A DNA stretch of 64,000 nt from assembly GCA_025267735.1 (NCBI GenBank), contig CM046294.1:2824001-2888000 (forward strand), given 5' to 3'. The position numbers were made by a program, and so were the translations under genes. This document shows, piece after piece, positions 49,112 through 62,600 of the stretch (its first letter is position 1; every line of letters begins with the position of its first letter). The notes under the pieces were generated by a model. That model searched no databases. It saw only the letters and a list, made by a program, of their open reading frames with translations, and was not told the origin of the DNA. This DNA is from Mactra quadrangularis. Its lineage: Eukaryota > Mollusca > Bivalvia > Venerida > Mactridae.

Positions 49112-49585
49112 CGCTCCCCGACGTCCGATCAACGTCGGAACACGACGTCCGATCAACGTCGGATCTCGACATCGTTTTAACGTCGGACCACAACGTCCGA
49201 TTAACGTCGAACCACGACGTCCGATTAACGTCGGACCACAACGTCCGATTAACGTCGAACCACGACGTCCGATTAACGTCGGATCCCGTCGTCAGATTTA
49301 CGTCGGACCACAACGTCACATCAAAGTCGGATCCCGACGTCGTTTTCACGTAAGGCACCGTGATCAGATAAACGTCGGACCACAACGTCCGATCAACGTC
49401 GGATCCCGACGACGTCTTGACGACGGGATCCGACGTCATTTTAACGTCGGAGCACGACGTCCGATATATCGCGGACCATGACGTCAGATAAACGTCGGAC
49501 CACGACGTCCAATCAACGTCAAACCACGACGTCCGATTAACGTCACACCCCGACGTCCCATTAACGTCAGGCCCTGACGTCAGAT
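49112..49585. repeat. 24-bp palindromic minisatellite GACGTCCGATTAACGTCGGACCAC
   Basis: About 20 units of 24 bp, each with an inverted pair GTCCGA...TCGGAC around ATTAACG or ATCAACG; units vary by point changes (GATCCCGACG variants). Because 24 is a multiple of three, the minus strand stays open for 161 codons (49592-49107) with an 8-residue period such as SDVNRTLW. It has no signal peptide or neighbouring exon that would support translation. Confidence 0.92.
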
Positions 49586-49843
49586 TTATCACAGTTTATG
49601 GTTGGATTTGAAAGTTTTCTAAACATTGGATTACTGAGATCTGCCGTTGATCTAGTAAGTAGTTGCCATAGGACTTTGTTTAGCGTCAGTCTAAATATTT
49701 TGCCTAAGATATTTGTAAAAAACACACTTGTGCATTCGGAACATTACGGCTATCATCTACGAAGATATGCCTCGGTTATCAGAAGTTATACGTCCCAACG
49801 AATTAGTACTATCTTCATTTATTGAGTTACTGTTTGTAACCAG

Positions 49844-50090
49844 TGGTGCTTTTCACAAAAAAAAAATCTTACGAAAAAAATCTTCGTAAGTCAAAAGCAA
49901 GGAACATTAATAATATGGTCATTTTTTGTCTAATCAATTCTAAATAGTATGCAAATTGTGTAGAATTGTATATACCTTTTGAATTTCATATCATAGTTAT
50001 GCTTACTATCAGTCTCACTTTGAAGTGCTAGTTACATGAAGCTGAATTACGATAAATTTTTTTCGTAAGAATTTTTATGAAAAGCACCAC
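49844..50090. mobile_element. GTGGTGCTTTTCAC MITE, complete copy (~247 bp)
   Basis: Perfect ends GTGGTGCTTTTCA and TGAAAAGCACCAC, with subterminal inverted AATCTTACGAAAAAAATCTT / TTTTTTCGTAAGAATT. The internal sequence matches the degraded copy in the ABCF3 intron at 18835. No coding capacity. Confidence 0.85.
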
Positions 50091-50094
50091 AGCT

Positions 50095-52080
50095 TTATAA
50101 TGTAGCTGCACGCGGCATTTCTAGGCTTTTTTTAAAAGGAAGCAATCTATTCAGAATTAAGTAAAGATTGATGAATTTATGAAAAATTCTAAAGTCTACC
50201 ACATAAATGCTGTTTTACGTGCGCAGTCGGAACATGTCCGGGACAGAGCCTGTTCATTCGATGCATTTTTATCAGCCCGGAGGTCTTCACAATGAATAGA
50301 AAGAATTCAAATGTTTTACATATTCTGAACGGGACACGACACTCTCGGTATTCTATCAATAGACATGGGACAGTCTAAAACGCTGACACGTATTGCTTGA
50401 ATGTTTTTACCCAAAGGAGAAGATGTCAGATGCGGCAAAACTGCGATTTCAAGCAATTTTTGAAATGCTAATACTTGTATAAATACATGTACAAGCGTGT
50501 GGCAGATACTAATGCGCAATAATACAAAAATCTACTCTCCGTACACAGAATAATGTTTGATTAATGTGAAAAAACAACATTAGATATCATAGTCTTAAGT
50601 ATTTGTTAAAATCAGTTTTTTACTCTCATTTATACACATATTTTTCTGCTGCACTTTTTTTGGTCGCATTGACTCATTGATTTATATTGAGATAGGTGTT
50701 GTTCGTTCCTTTCAAATTCGAAGAGCGCTGACATAGAAAGGAATTTTTTGGAAAAAAAATCCTCCCAAAAATGGTAGTTTTTAACCAATTTTACTTAGAT
50801 GCCAGTTTCTCTATTATAAATATATTTATTTCACTTATTCAATAATGCACGTGTAGCTATGGCTTTGCTCTTTTAAATGACATCACCATCTTTTGCATAC
50901 GCCATGTAATAAAGTCATTGGCCGATTTCAAACATCACTATCAAACAGATCTTGTTTAGTCGGTACAGAAGCCGCAAGAACAAAATACACTGTTGACGGC
51001 AAATATTGTACCATTAAATCGAATAAAACTAGGTAAAACGAGAATATTTACGCGTAGTTCGATCTTCAAATGTTTTCGATGTCAAACCGCATTCAGTATT
51101 TAAGTACTTGATCTCGTCATTAAAAAGCGAATATTTTTCTTCATTAGAACATCTATGGTACAGACATTATTGAGCGCGTGACGTATCGTCTATAATGCAC
51201 TGTAGTATGTAGTTCGTGCGGGAGCCGGACAAAAGGTCCCATGGCCAAAAAACCCATGTCATTTTTTACAGGGATGGACAAAAGGCCCCTTGTAGTTTTG
51301 CCACCCTAGACAAAAGGTCCCATCTCAGTTTGTCAGGGGTGGACAACTGGTCTCATCTCAATTTAACTAATGTGATGATAAGGTTGTTATGATGATTTGA
51401 AAGTAAAGAGTGGATTAATACTGTTGTAATGCAAATGCTATGGCCTCTGATCCTAACAAACTGAGGAAGGTAGCCATTATTAATGTATGCCTATAGCAAT
51501 TGCATATTTTTCACGAATTTAATTCTCGCAAGAAACAACAAAATTAATGCATCTTTGACTTAACAAACAAATGAAATGTCTTGTTATAGAGCAACTGACA
51601 TTTACACTGTCTCTCATTATCCACGGAACATTTCATTCTTTATTCAAGAATTTAATAAAGTCACTATAATTTCCGATTTTCTAGTCACCTCGTTCCTAAC
51701 ATTATTATTTGTTGTCAGTAACAATCTGATTATGAGTTGCTTAAGGTTGCGAATGTCGGCACATTTTTTGTAAAATTTCAAGAAATATTTGATTTTTACA
51801 ACAAAAAGAAGCAAACAACGTCATTTGTTACTTTGTGAGTTTTCAGAAAAACTATAACAAAAATATCCCGAGGAAGGAAACAAATTGCATTCAGCAATAA
51901 AAACAAAGAAACTTTTGATTGAATCCAATCAGGGAAGAAATTAAACTGCAAGTGATGAGAATTTCCCATCCATTTCGATAGCTGAGACGATTGTACGTAG
52001 GGGTCGACTATTCTAAAAATACTAAGGCCGTATTGAAATGTTAATGAAACCTAGTTGACACTCAAACTTGTTCAAAAGTG
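50095..52080. other. Intergenic with repeats
   Basis: No gene seen. 50755-50925 is an inverted copy of the AGATGTTGGTGTCATT repeat. At 51225-51350 a degenerate GGACAAAAGGTCCCAT unit occurs about four times. 51535-51800 is homologous to 59014-59300. Confidence 0.5.
51535..51800. repeat. Dispersed duplication, copy 1
   Basis: Long near-identical block with 59040-59300, including TTGACTTAACAAACAAATGA, CTCATTATCCACGGAACATT and GTCACTATAATTTCCGATTT, over about 260 bp in the same orientation. Confidence 0.85.
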
Positions 52081-52084
52081 GGGG

Positions 52085-52214
52085 AACATTGACATTATTG
52101 TCAAATTTTCATGGAAGGGTATAAACTCCTCGGGTGGGATTAGAATCCGTACCCCCTTCGAAACACGAGATTCCAACTCCCGGCGCGCTACCAACTGCGC
52201 TATCGACCCGGGTT
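52085..52214 (-). repeat. SINE family B head fragment (minus)
   Basis: Complement of the family B head (CGCTACCAACTGCGCTATCG, GGGTGGGATTAGAATCC) plus the first ~40 bp of body (CAAATTTTCATGGAAGGGTA). The rest of the body and the tail are absent. Confidence 0.75.
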
Positions 52215-52375
52215 ATCATATACAAAGATAAGCTAAAACAATATAAAGATAATTTCCACAAATTTATTTTAAGTCTATAATGAATTAAAGATATACATAT
52301 ATAAATAAGACTACAGTAAAGTTCCCCCATAAGGACTATCAAATGGATTGTCTTTATAACGGAAAGGATATATCA

Positions 52376-54743
52376 GGGGCCGGTTTCACGAACGCATTCC
52401 TATCTTAAATTTCTAGATTAACCTTAAATTTTCTATTTTTAGCATTTTTAAGTTTAAGTGCGTTTCACAAACATTTTACAATTTAATCCGTTCTTAAATA
52501 GTCTAAGTTATGAGTAAAAATTTAATCGAGTGAACGGGTAGATTAAGCTGTATATAAACATTACTTAAATATAAACAAATGGTTAACGTGCGTCTAAATT
52601 TATGTTTGACTGGCTATAGAGTCCCTAGACGACGGGAATTCCGACGAAGGGACACTTAGTGTGGTTTAGGAAGTATGTAGGAAGATAGAATATATCAGAT
52701 GTACAGATTTCTCCTGCTACGCATAGGCGGATCCAAGGGGGGTTGGGGGCGCGGAACAGGCGTACACCCCCCTAAAATTGCCCAAGCAAAGGGTAAATTA
52801 TAATGTATAAATATAAATGTCCAAAATTTTGCAATAAATAACAAGACTGGAACTACGCTAATACAATGACATAAAGTATAAAAATTCAAGGACAATACCT
52901 TCTAAGTATTTGTAACATTTTAACATGATCCAACGGCTGTAAAAATTATATGATATACATGTATATCTAGATGTTTTTATTGCATACCCTGGAAACGGAT
53001 AGGTTCTGTAAATGAGCATGAATCCCTTAAAAATGAGCTTTAGGGGTCGCAGCAATCTGAACCCCAGGTCAAGGCTTTGTATAGAACCCAGAGTGGGCCC
53101 TTGAATACGGCCCCTAGATACCCAGTCTGCTTGTTCATTTTCCACCACCCCCCCCCCTGTAACTGGAAATCCTGGATCCGCCTATGCTACGATTCATTTT
53201 ATCGTTGAACTTATTCGTTCCCTCACGTAAAAGACGGAGTATGACAGTTTCTACACTACTTCAAGACTAAGTGTTGACAGAGTTTAATTTATGTATTATT
53301 ATATAAATAATAATAAAACTAGCAGATTAAAACGAAACGAAACAGTACTTTAATATCTAGATATATCGTCATTCTGTTAAGATTTTAGAGATGACAATCA
53401 TTCAAACAGATAATTGATTAATTAGTTATATCAATTTCATTAACTCTAATTTTAATACACATTCGTCACCAAAGCACTCCGTAATCCGAAGGTGTTTTAT
53501 TATTTTTTTTATTATCGTATTATAATACATTGCAATCATACCTTTATTCAGTCCCTTCATTATCCCCTAAATCTAAATACATGTAAACAACAATAAATTG
53601 GACTTCGTTGCCTTTTTCGCGTGAATATTTACACCTATATTCAGCATTTTTGTTTACGAGGCATGACATATTAGGTATGCTAAATTCATTCGTGATGTCT
53701 TTATTTAAGATTCATAGCTTGTAGATTTTAACAAAAAGATGTAATTTAAACAGTTCAATATTTTCAGATGCAAGTAATGAAAGTCGAACCATTTTAAACA
53801 TAGATAATGTAAACATTTCTAACCACCATACTCTTGCAAGACATGCAATGCATTTTAAACAAACTATCCATGCAATCATTGAATGCCAAACCTATTGTAA
53901 GTCAGTTTGAGAATGTCAAGCATATTGTACGGTTGGCATCATTCGCCAAAAGCCATTTTAAGCGATTTTCAAACAGTATAAAGTAGGAATTGTTGTCATT
54001 CTACTAAACGGACAATAACTGACTGATCCGTGCACTACAATTAAAGTAATGACTTTGTGTAACTGTCTGGAACATTTACTAACATTCAAAAAATTGTAAA
54101 CCAAATATTTATCAAAGGAGATACCACCTTATTTTTAAGTTAGCCAAGACGGGCATCATAGTTTGCAATGCAATTTTGCAGTTTTTATAAATTAAATAAC
54201 GCTCGTCTCCAAACTTTGATAATGGCCCAAAAGATATGAGATTCCGTATGAATCTTATAACTATACCCTGATATCCTCCACTAATTACCTACTTATCACT
54301 TATTATTCAATCTTCGCTGATGCACAATATTGTAATTTCGAAAAATACTAAACTCTGTACAGCAATGAAGTGAATGTAAGATAATTGTGCATAATAGGAC
54401 AACACAGATGATTGACAAAATAAAAAAAAGAATGGACCAAAAGTGAAAAAATCAACATTCACGATTCGAACCTATGCCAGATAAAAATAATGTTTCAAGC
54501 ACAACAGTCTAACCTTTTACGCTATAGAGTCCATCAAAAAACACGTTGGTTATTTAGTACTCTAAGGTAATTTTGTTGGTTTAAGTTTGGGTCGCTTATA
54601 TCAACCCTAAATTTATACTTATGTAAGAAAGGCTTCGTGAAATCCACTTAAAATATTTTTTAAGATACTCATAGTTACGGCCAAAATATTTAAGACAATC
54701 TTGAATTTATTTAAGTTATGAGAGCGTTCGTGAAACCGGGCCC
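52376..54743. mobile_element. TIR element GGGSCCGGTTTCACGAACGC (2.4 kb)
   Basis: Left end GGGGCCGGTTTCACGAACGC at 52376 and right end GCGTTCGTGAAACCGGGCCC to 54743 are inverted with one mismatch, followed inward by TTAAA/TTTAA-rich subterminal sequence. No target duplication could be fixed and no transposase frame is visible, so the superfamily is open. A second TIR element sits inside at 52722-53186. A weak tRNA-like motif lies at 54465-54545. Confidence 0.7.
52722..53186. mobile_element. Nested MITE CATAGGCGGATCC (465 bp, 5-bp TSD)
   Basis: Ends CATAGGCGGATCCAAGGGGG and CCTGGATCCGCCTATG are inverted repeats, and CTACG is duplicated at 52717-52721 and 53187-53191. Short open frames on the minus strand lack recognisable domains. 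Confidence 0.82.
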
Positions 54744-54744
54744 A

Positions 54745-55375
54745 GCTCATTTTCTTCTATAAGTTAAGACTTGGAACTTAAAATCGTAAAATTATCCAAA
54801 AACCAAGATGGTCTCTAAAGCGGAACTTTACTGTAATTTCAACAAGTGATATATACAAGTCATCGTAACAAATCAATTACAATAATTAATGAAATTAAAT
54901 AGAAATTACGATATATGAGGAAAAATACCATCAGAAGCTTATTTAAAGTTGTTTACTAAAGAGTCTCATTTTACATAACAACACCATATGGCTTAACATA
55001 TGTCTTCATTGCAGTGAACTTTCAATTGAAACTGTCAATTTTAACATATTTTTTAATATATAAAATCCACTTAACTATTTGGGAATAAATTATTACAGAC
55101 GAATACACAAATATTTTTAATGAAGGTACAACCTCCTTTTACTTTTACCAAGCAACTTTGATTTTCTATTGTTGGCGTTCATGATTCAATTATCACAGCA
55201 TCTATGACTTTATTCATGTAGTTGTTGAGATTACTTCAAACATTAGATCACAGAACCTCAAACCGATATTAGTTTTGTTGAAGACATTGTTCATCGTTCA
55301 AACCTTTCTGTTTCACTAATATACCCTGTCATAGTTGGTGATTCCAAATTTGATACTGCCGACAACACAATAGAG
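54745..55375. other. Intergenic, nothing recognised
   Basis: AT-rich, no open frame with recognisable similarity and no clear repeat. Confidence 0.4.
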
Positions 55376-55675
55376 TTTGTTTATCGCCATAGCAACACGT
55401 TGTGTAGGTCATAATAAAAAACGGCGGTCATTCAACCTACATACTCCTCCTGGAAAGGCTAAATCTCTGGATTTAGATGTTAACCAACTACTAAGCGCAT
55501 ACTTTCGTCACGGTGACTGACAACTGTCCTACATAATTAAAAATCATTGGTAGGAGGGATAATGGCCGTAGAAATATTTTTTTTATTACCAAGCTCCACG
55601 AAAGTATGCCCCGGCCGGGAATCGAACCCTCGATCAGTAGATTTACGTGCTACCAACTGAGCTAGCCAGGCGGCT
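55376..55675 (-). repeat. SINE family A (minus copy)
   Basis: Complement of the full family A layout: GCCATAGCAACACG near the tail, CTGGAAAGGCTAAATCTCTG, CGGTGACTGACAACTGTCC, AAGCTCCACGAAAGTATGCC, GGGAATCGAACCC (B box) and CCAACTGAGCTAGCCAGGCG (A box). Confidence 0.9.
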
Positions 55676-55679
55676 TACA

Positions 55680-56605
55680 CACACATAGTAGAGGTTGACG
55701 TAACCTTCACCAAAATGGTTCCTGTTCGTAATATATGATGGGCACACATGTCGATGCTACTGTTGCTTTTATTTACATGTTTTATGAAATTATTACATAT
55801 CTTTCCTACAGCAGCTTGATAAAAGTGTATTTCAGTTCCAAGTAAATTCTGACCATCACAATTATATATACAATATTGTATTAGCCAACGAAATGCTAAA
55901 ACAAGTATAAGGAACAATGGTTTATCTATAAATCTTAACATAGCATAAGTTTATAAGTCTCTATCTGGTGATATATAATTAATTATTTGCCCACATTATG
56001 ATCATGTTGATAAAATCGTGTCCAAAAACCCTTTATTTCCAGGCTAACATTTAAAATGTAGCATATTTCATATCGTCCTATGCATATCTAAAATTCTAAT
56101 GGTCAACAATTTTGTATTTGGCCAAGCCCAAATGTAACATTTGTATCACGATGACGAATTGTCACAAACTTTTCTTCATGTAGTGGTTAATTAACTGTTA
56201 GACCAAATAGACTTTAAGATAAATTCATTTTGAGTTTTATAAGACACAACCCACCAGTAATAAATAATATTCTCTTTTACTCCCATCAATAGTGAAACAA
56301 GTTCGTACACATTTTTCTCACTATCACAGGATTGCTGGTACTCGACAAATCAGAAAAGGTTCTTTTCTCAATGTAGATAACGATGTTGACATCAGAAAGG
56401 ATCAGAAACAAAGAAACGTGATTATTTAACAGTTATCAATACAAAATTGTAATATCTCAGCTTCTGTCACAATTGAACCGACGATAGAATTGACTTGTTG
56501 GTACAGTAAAGTTATGTACAAGACATGCGAATGTGAAAATACTGTAATGTTATTCAAGATCTAAGTTATGCTCGTTTTGAAATAACAATCAACACAAATA
56601 AATTT
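55680..56605. other. Downstream flank of the NRF-6-like gene
   Basis: No exon seen here. A minus-strand 88-codon frame at 55941-55675 runs into the SINE and has no recognisable domain. Confidence 0.4.
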
Positions 56606-56609
56606 ATCT

Positions 56610-59600
56610 TCATCGTTTACGACGAAATAGAAGTTTTTCTAGCGCTAATGCAGGTGCTTCAAACGCCAATGAACAAACGAAGGCTACCATGTAAGTTACA
56701 CTTAGATGACCAAGGAAGAGATAAATCTGAAAGAGAGAGAAAAACATAAAGATCTTGAATTAGATGGATACAATAAATTGTATACGTTTCATTTCTGGAT
56801 TTCAATTAAAGAGTCATTAACTGCTTAATCACTTGATAGGAAATGAGTTGTTCAGTATCGTAACTGATGAAATAACAAGCTAGAAAGTTAAAAGAGATGG
56901 AGGTGATATTCTTAAAAAAATCAGAAAGAAACGTGCCATTCAAAAATATGTATTTTTATTTTGATAAAGAGCATTTATAATTAATGACAAAATGATAATA
57001 ATGTGTTAGCTATCTTAAGTTGAGTTTATCTTAAGGTATTACAAAGAAAATGATGATTCGATTTGAGTTGCTGTGAACTATTCAAGGTCTAGTAATTTTG
57101 ACCACAGTTATAACACCACTTGTAGGGTGCGAGTCAGTGTTAGTAATCATCAATTTTAAGTTAAAAGACTCACACACAGTATATATCATAGTCATATATG
57201 TAGAAATCGGATTTAGCACGATCGGAGTACTGGTCTTTATATAAATCATCTACCGGAAGTTAGAAAATTAAAACTTCAACAATGGCGCGTAGAAATACAA
57301 AATGGCGGTACTTACAATGTTATAGTCTGTTATGTAAAACAGTGTTCTTCTTGAATTGAAATAGATCATCATGCAGACGGGATGTACTAAGTAAGCAGCA
57401 TACGAGAGACGTGATAGAGGTATGAAACCATTCCATGATAAAACTGAATTTATCAAACCTGAAACACAGAATTTTGATTGTTATGTGACCTCAGTGCTGG
57501 CACAGCATGCAATACTGATTGCAACAGCTGAACATGAATCAATTTCACAAATTTTAGTAGTTTTTAAGTAACCTCTACATATAATGCATAAACCTTCTTT
57601 TTGATGAAGTTTTGGTATGTTCTTTTCAACTGAAGTAAAAAATGAGAAGACCCGGACACTCTTAAAAATCAAACTTATAAGTATTGCATTCATATTCTAT
57701 TTTTGGATAAAGACAAGGGGCCACTTTCACAAACAATCTTTTAGCAATGACTTATACACACATCACACAAACACATTAAATATCAATACACGATGTCCTC
57801 GTGCTATTCTTGTATAAGCAGGGAACAAAACTTCATCAAAAAGAGGTTGATGTAATATATGTAGAGTTTGAAAAACAAAACAAAATCACCCTGCATGCAA
57901 AGCTATCACGACTAATTAGTAAGCAGCCAAATGACAGGAATTGCGAGGCTATCACTGAAAAGGGTAATCAGTATTTTCTTATTTAAATTCTGCATTTCGT
58001 TGCTTTTAAAATTCACTGATACATAATTCAATTTGTTTCAATTTATTTTGCATTCAAACCTCAATTTTGTTGTCGGTTAGCTTTAATCGTCTTTACATGC
58101 ATTTTCATTAGTTCCCTTCTTCATAGAAGTAGTGATACATATATGCATTTGAATTTCATTTATTCTAACTATGACTCATGCAATTTGAATTCTATTATAA
58201 CTGCCAGTAGCATAGAACTTAAATGCAACAAGAACTTTCATGTAAACTGGCAAGCTTTTTGACCTGTTTGTAGGTTGCACTAAGTGGTCTTGCAGTAACT
58301 GGCAGGTCTGGATAACCTGTACGTTTTTTAAGTCGTCAAACACTTCTAATGGGTTAAATATATTCTAACTCTTCTCGGTTTACTCAAATGACATCTTTGA
58401 ATTTAAAAATTGGCCGCAGTCATATTGAAATTTCTGACTTAAGTCACCTATTTAAGACTTAAGTCACCTTCCTAGGTGACTATAGTTTTTTCTTAAGTTT
58501 ATGTTTCAAAATCGACTTAAGTGTTTTTGTGAAACAGTGATAAGATAAAAACTAGACTTAAGCAACAACTAAAGTTTAAAAATGAACTCAAGTTGTTTCA
58601 TTAAAGTGGCCAAGGACCCTGTGCTTGCCTTTAAAAGCATCCCCTAAGTTTGTTTTACAAACATAAATCATAGTCAATACTTTAAACAATTTTCACACGC
58701 ATATGTTTAACTGGACAAGCACGTAATCTCTTTTTTTCATTCAACAGCAGATCCAGATGGCTCTAAGAGTTCTAATAGTTGTTTGAAGTATCTTTAATAG
58801 GATTGTTGATAATTTTAAATGTTTAGATTACCAATGTGCAAACATTAGTCTTAAAAGGTAGAACAATAAACAAACAAGTTCGCTCGAAACAAACAAGTTC
58901 GCTCTTACAACATCGGTTCTTCGACATTAAAATGGGAAATACGTCAGCGTTAATGATCTTCCCATGGCTTTATACATTGTAATTTCAGTTCAGTTCAGTT
59001 CAGTTTCAGTTCAGTTCAAATTCCCGAAAGAAATAAGAATATTAATGCAACTTTGACTTAACAAACAAATGAAATGTCTTGTTATAGAGCAACTGACATT
59101 TACAGTGTCTCTCATTATCCACGGAACATTTCATTATTTATTCAAGAATTTAATAAAGTCACTATAATTTCCGATTTTCTAGTCACCTCATTTCTCACGT
59201 TACTAGTTGTCAGGGGCAATTTGATTATGTTTTCTTTAAAGTTATGAATGTCAGCACATTTTTTTGTAAAATTTAAAGAAATATTTGATTTTTTACTACC
59301 AAAAGAAGCCATGGTCTTCATTGTTGCGAAGAGTGTTTGTTTTTTAGAATAACACTGAGAAGTTCGGAAAAATGAATCTGTAGTATGCGAGTGGCCAAAT
59401 TCCTTACTCATCTTTGTTTTTCATAATGCTTAATATAGCCAAACTAATATTTTGCACAATCATTTTAATGCTAATATGCGTTTTAAGTATGATTTCGTCA
59501 GTTAATAATTAAATGACATTATTACACACAACACTTGTGGCTTATTTCTCGTTTAGTTTGTTACCCAAATGAACTACAATGTTGTAACATACTAAGCTTA

Positions 59601-62600
59601 TGGCGATACCTATTTGATTGCAAGGTTTAGTGAATAAAAAAGAAAGAGTAAAACATCCGTAACATCCTTAAAATTATACCTGTTGAATTGTTTTCGTACG
59701 TTACTTCTTCAGAGCAATTAAATCTGAATTCCAAACGTTTTTATTCACAATATCAAAACAATTTGTTTGTAGTTGCAAGGACATGACAAGTATCTTGAGC
59801 TCTTAGCAAAGTATACATGTCATACAAATTATGAAAAAGTACAAATTTTAAAATTAGCAGAAACAAAAATTTACTCAGCCGTAGCTGAGTTCAGGTGATT
59901 ACACAACCGTATATATACTTCAATCTAGACTTGACATTTTAGTTTGAGGCAGGTCATACCCTTTATGAAAAAACAATGTCTGTCCATCGTGGATAAGGTA
60001 AACGAGAACTAGCAAAACGAAGTTTGGAAAATTGAATCACTTGAGCCAATCGCTGTACAAAGCAGAGCACAATGTTGATAAAACGACATGAATTGTAACA
60101 ATAAAGAAAGAGAAACACAACCGTACCTCCCATGTTATTGTAACAAGCAAATATCACCCAGGATATGCATGCTGCCCATGCAGGTCTACCAACAGCTTCA
60201 TAAAATGCATGACTAACATTGCTCCATGCCTCACCGTCTTTCTTGTTCTCATCGTATGGTGAATATATTATTGTCATACCAACAGCAATAAACAAAGCCC
60301 AACCAGCAAATACTAAACGCTGAAAAAAGCATCATCATACTTTATTATCAGTATAGATGTATTGTATTTTAATTAGGCATAAGTATATTACCAACACGCC
60401 AAGTCAAAACTTGTGCTGCATTAAAGGTACTCATTCACAGATATCAACTTAAATATCAACCTTTCTGAAACAACCTAAATTGTATGGAAACAATTTTTGA
60501 TGCAGGAAATTAGTGTTTTGATAGTGAACATTTTTGTGCATATGGACTTACAACTACAAATGATGGTGTTTCAAGGAGTAAAAATCTACCCCGTATATCA
60601 CGATATAGACAATTTTATTGCATCTTTGTGACTTTTATTGTATATTTATTGGAAACTATAGGTAAGTTTGCCTGGCAAAAATAAGAACTTTTGTTTTCAC
60701 ACAATTACAGAAACTAAATGGTATATTGAAAATATAGAAAGAATTCTTAACCAAATCTGTAAACTAGTACTTTCAAGTCACATATCACTGTTCGACATAA
60801 ATACTACAATAGAATATTGTAAATTTTGATGGGAAAATGACACTTCTATATATTAAGTTTGTTGATCTGCATAAGTTACATTAGGCAAAGTTGTAACGGA
60901 TAGTGTGAACGTATTTCTATGGCACTTACACGTTCTGATTCTGAGGCGTGAAATATCTATATTGTAGCAAAGGTATGCATAGGCATTTGTACATACTCTT
61001 TTGTCTTTAATCTAACTTTAGGTTGACATGGTAGAGTTTTCGCTCATGGGTATTTGGTTCGACCCAACATAGGTTCATAGATTCTCATCAGGCTACAATA
61101 TGTAGTACTAATACGGAATTTAGAATCTTCTGACACAAAAACGCTGGATCCATAAAGCCAGCGTAAGATGGGACTTTTGATAAGATTCTACACAAAAAAC
61201 TAAGTTTCAAAATGCACACTCACTGCGTATTTTTACTATTGCACTTGGCTACTTACATGTAGATCTTTGAAATGGTGTCCGATATTTAAATTATGACCAC
61301 ATCGACTTCTTGTCGATATAGTTTTTGTTTTCATTGTGCATGTGTTGATATACTCCGATGTGCTGTTTAAAATTATTTAATGCTATCATCGACAGTTTTT
61401 GTACTATGGGTCACAAGTAGAATTGCTTTTGATAATTTACACCTACTATAACCCGGGTCGGTAACGCAGTTTGTAGCGCACCTGAATTTTGAATCATGTG
61501 TACCAAGGGGGTGGTAAGGGTTCGATTCCCACCGGGGAGGTAATACCCTTCTATGAAAAATTGACAAAAATGTCAATTTTCCTCCATCAAAAAGGTATAT
61601 GGTGAAATTCCGGCCTTGTGGAAGGGTAAATGATTACTGGTTATAAACAAGGATCATGGAAAGTTAGGTTAGGTGCGCTGAACGTCGTAAAATTGTGTTG
61701 AAACGGCGTTAAACCCAGTATAAATAAATAAATACACATAATATGATAATGTCAGCTATACCGTGTCAACAACTAATTACCTTTGTCTGTATAGGTTTTC
61801 GTCCTCTCTTGTAAACAATAAATCCTAACAACATACCAACAGCCCAAGCTCCTACACGACACCAAGGAGCAATATATACAGACTTCCAATATGAACCACC
61901 ATCAGACAGCATTCTAAAAGAGATCAACATGGTATATTTTAATTTGTATCAACGCGCTATAAATAGATCTTTAAGAACTACTTTTTAATGCGGGTGGTAA
62001 AATAGTTCCACTGTTAATTTTTTTTATTTGTCGAGTTTGATTAAGATCTTATCGCTTTTGAGTGGTAATAGAATCGTTGATTATACAATTATCAACTGGA
62101 ACTACTTTTTAAAGCGGATGATAAAATCATTGGAGCAGAGAATAGAGAAACAATTCTATGAACACGTTAACTTATACTTTATAGAAAATGACGAATATAT
62201 TCAAATACGGAAATAATGAACAAAACTGAATAAACTGAAGATATCCTTTTAAGGTATTGTACCTTGAATTTATACGTTTACATTTCAAAGAACTTAAATA
62301 TAGTATTTACACAGACATTTGTTTTAACATTCATTTGTTTAGAATTTGCCGAATTCTTGCCTACTAATAGATATGCATTTGTCAACGTCGTATACGTTAT
62401 GGCAGCGGTCGACATTTAGTAACATCACTATACCTTTGTCTCGTGAAATTAACTAGTTCCAATAGAAAATGTCACCATCATCATGTCACTACCAAATATT
62501 TGTCTCATGGAATAACTGAGTTCCAATTAAGAATGTCACTACTAAAGTGTTTATACTTACGTGAAGAATGTCCCATTAGCTTCGTACTCTTTCCAGAATG

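Noticed and set aside
49107..49592. Secreted or structural repeat protein of 161 residues
   Set aside because: The open frame follows automatically from a 24-bp unit length; no signal peptide, splice context or non-repeat domain.
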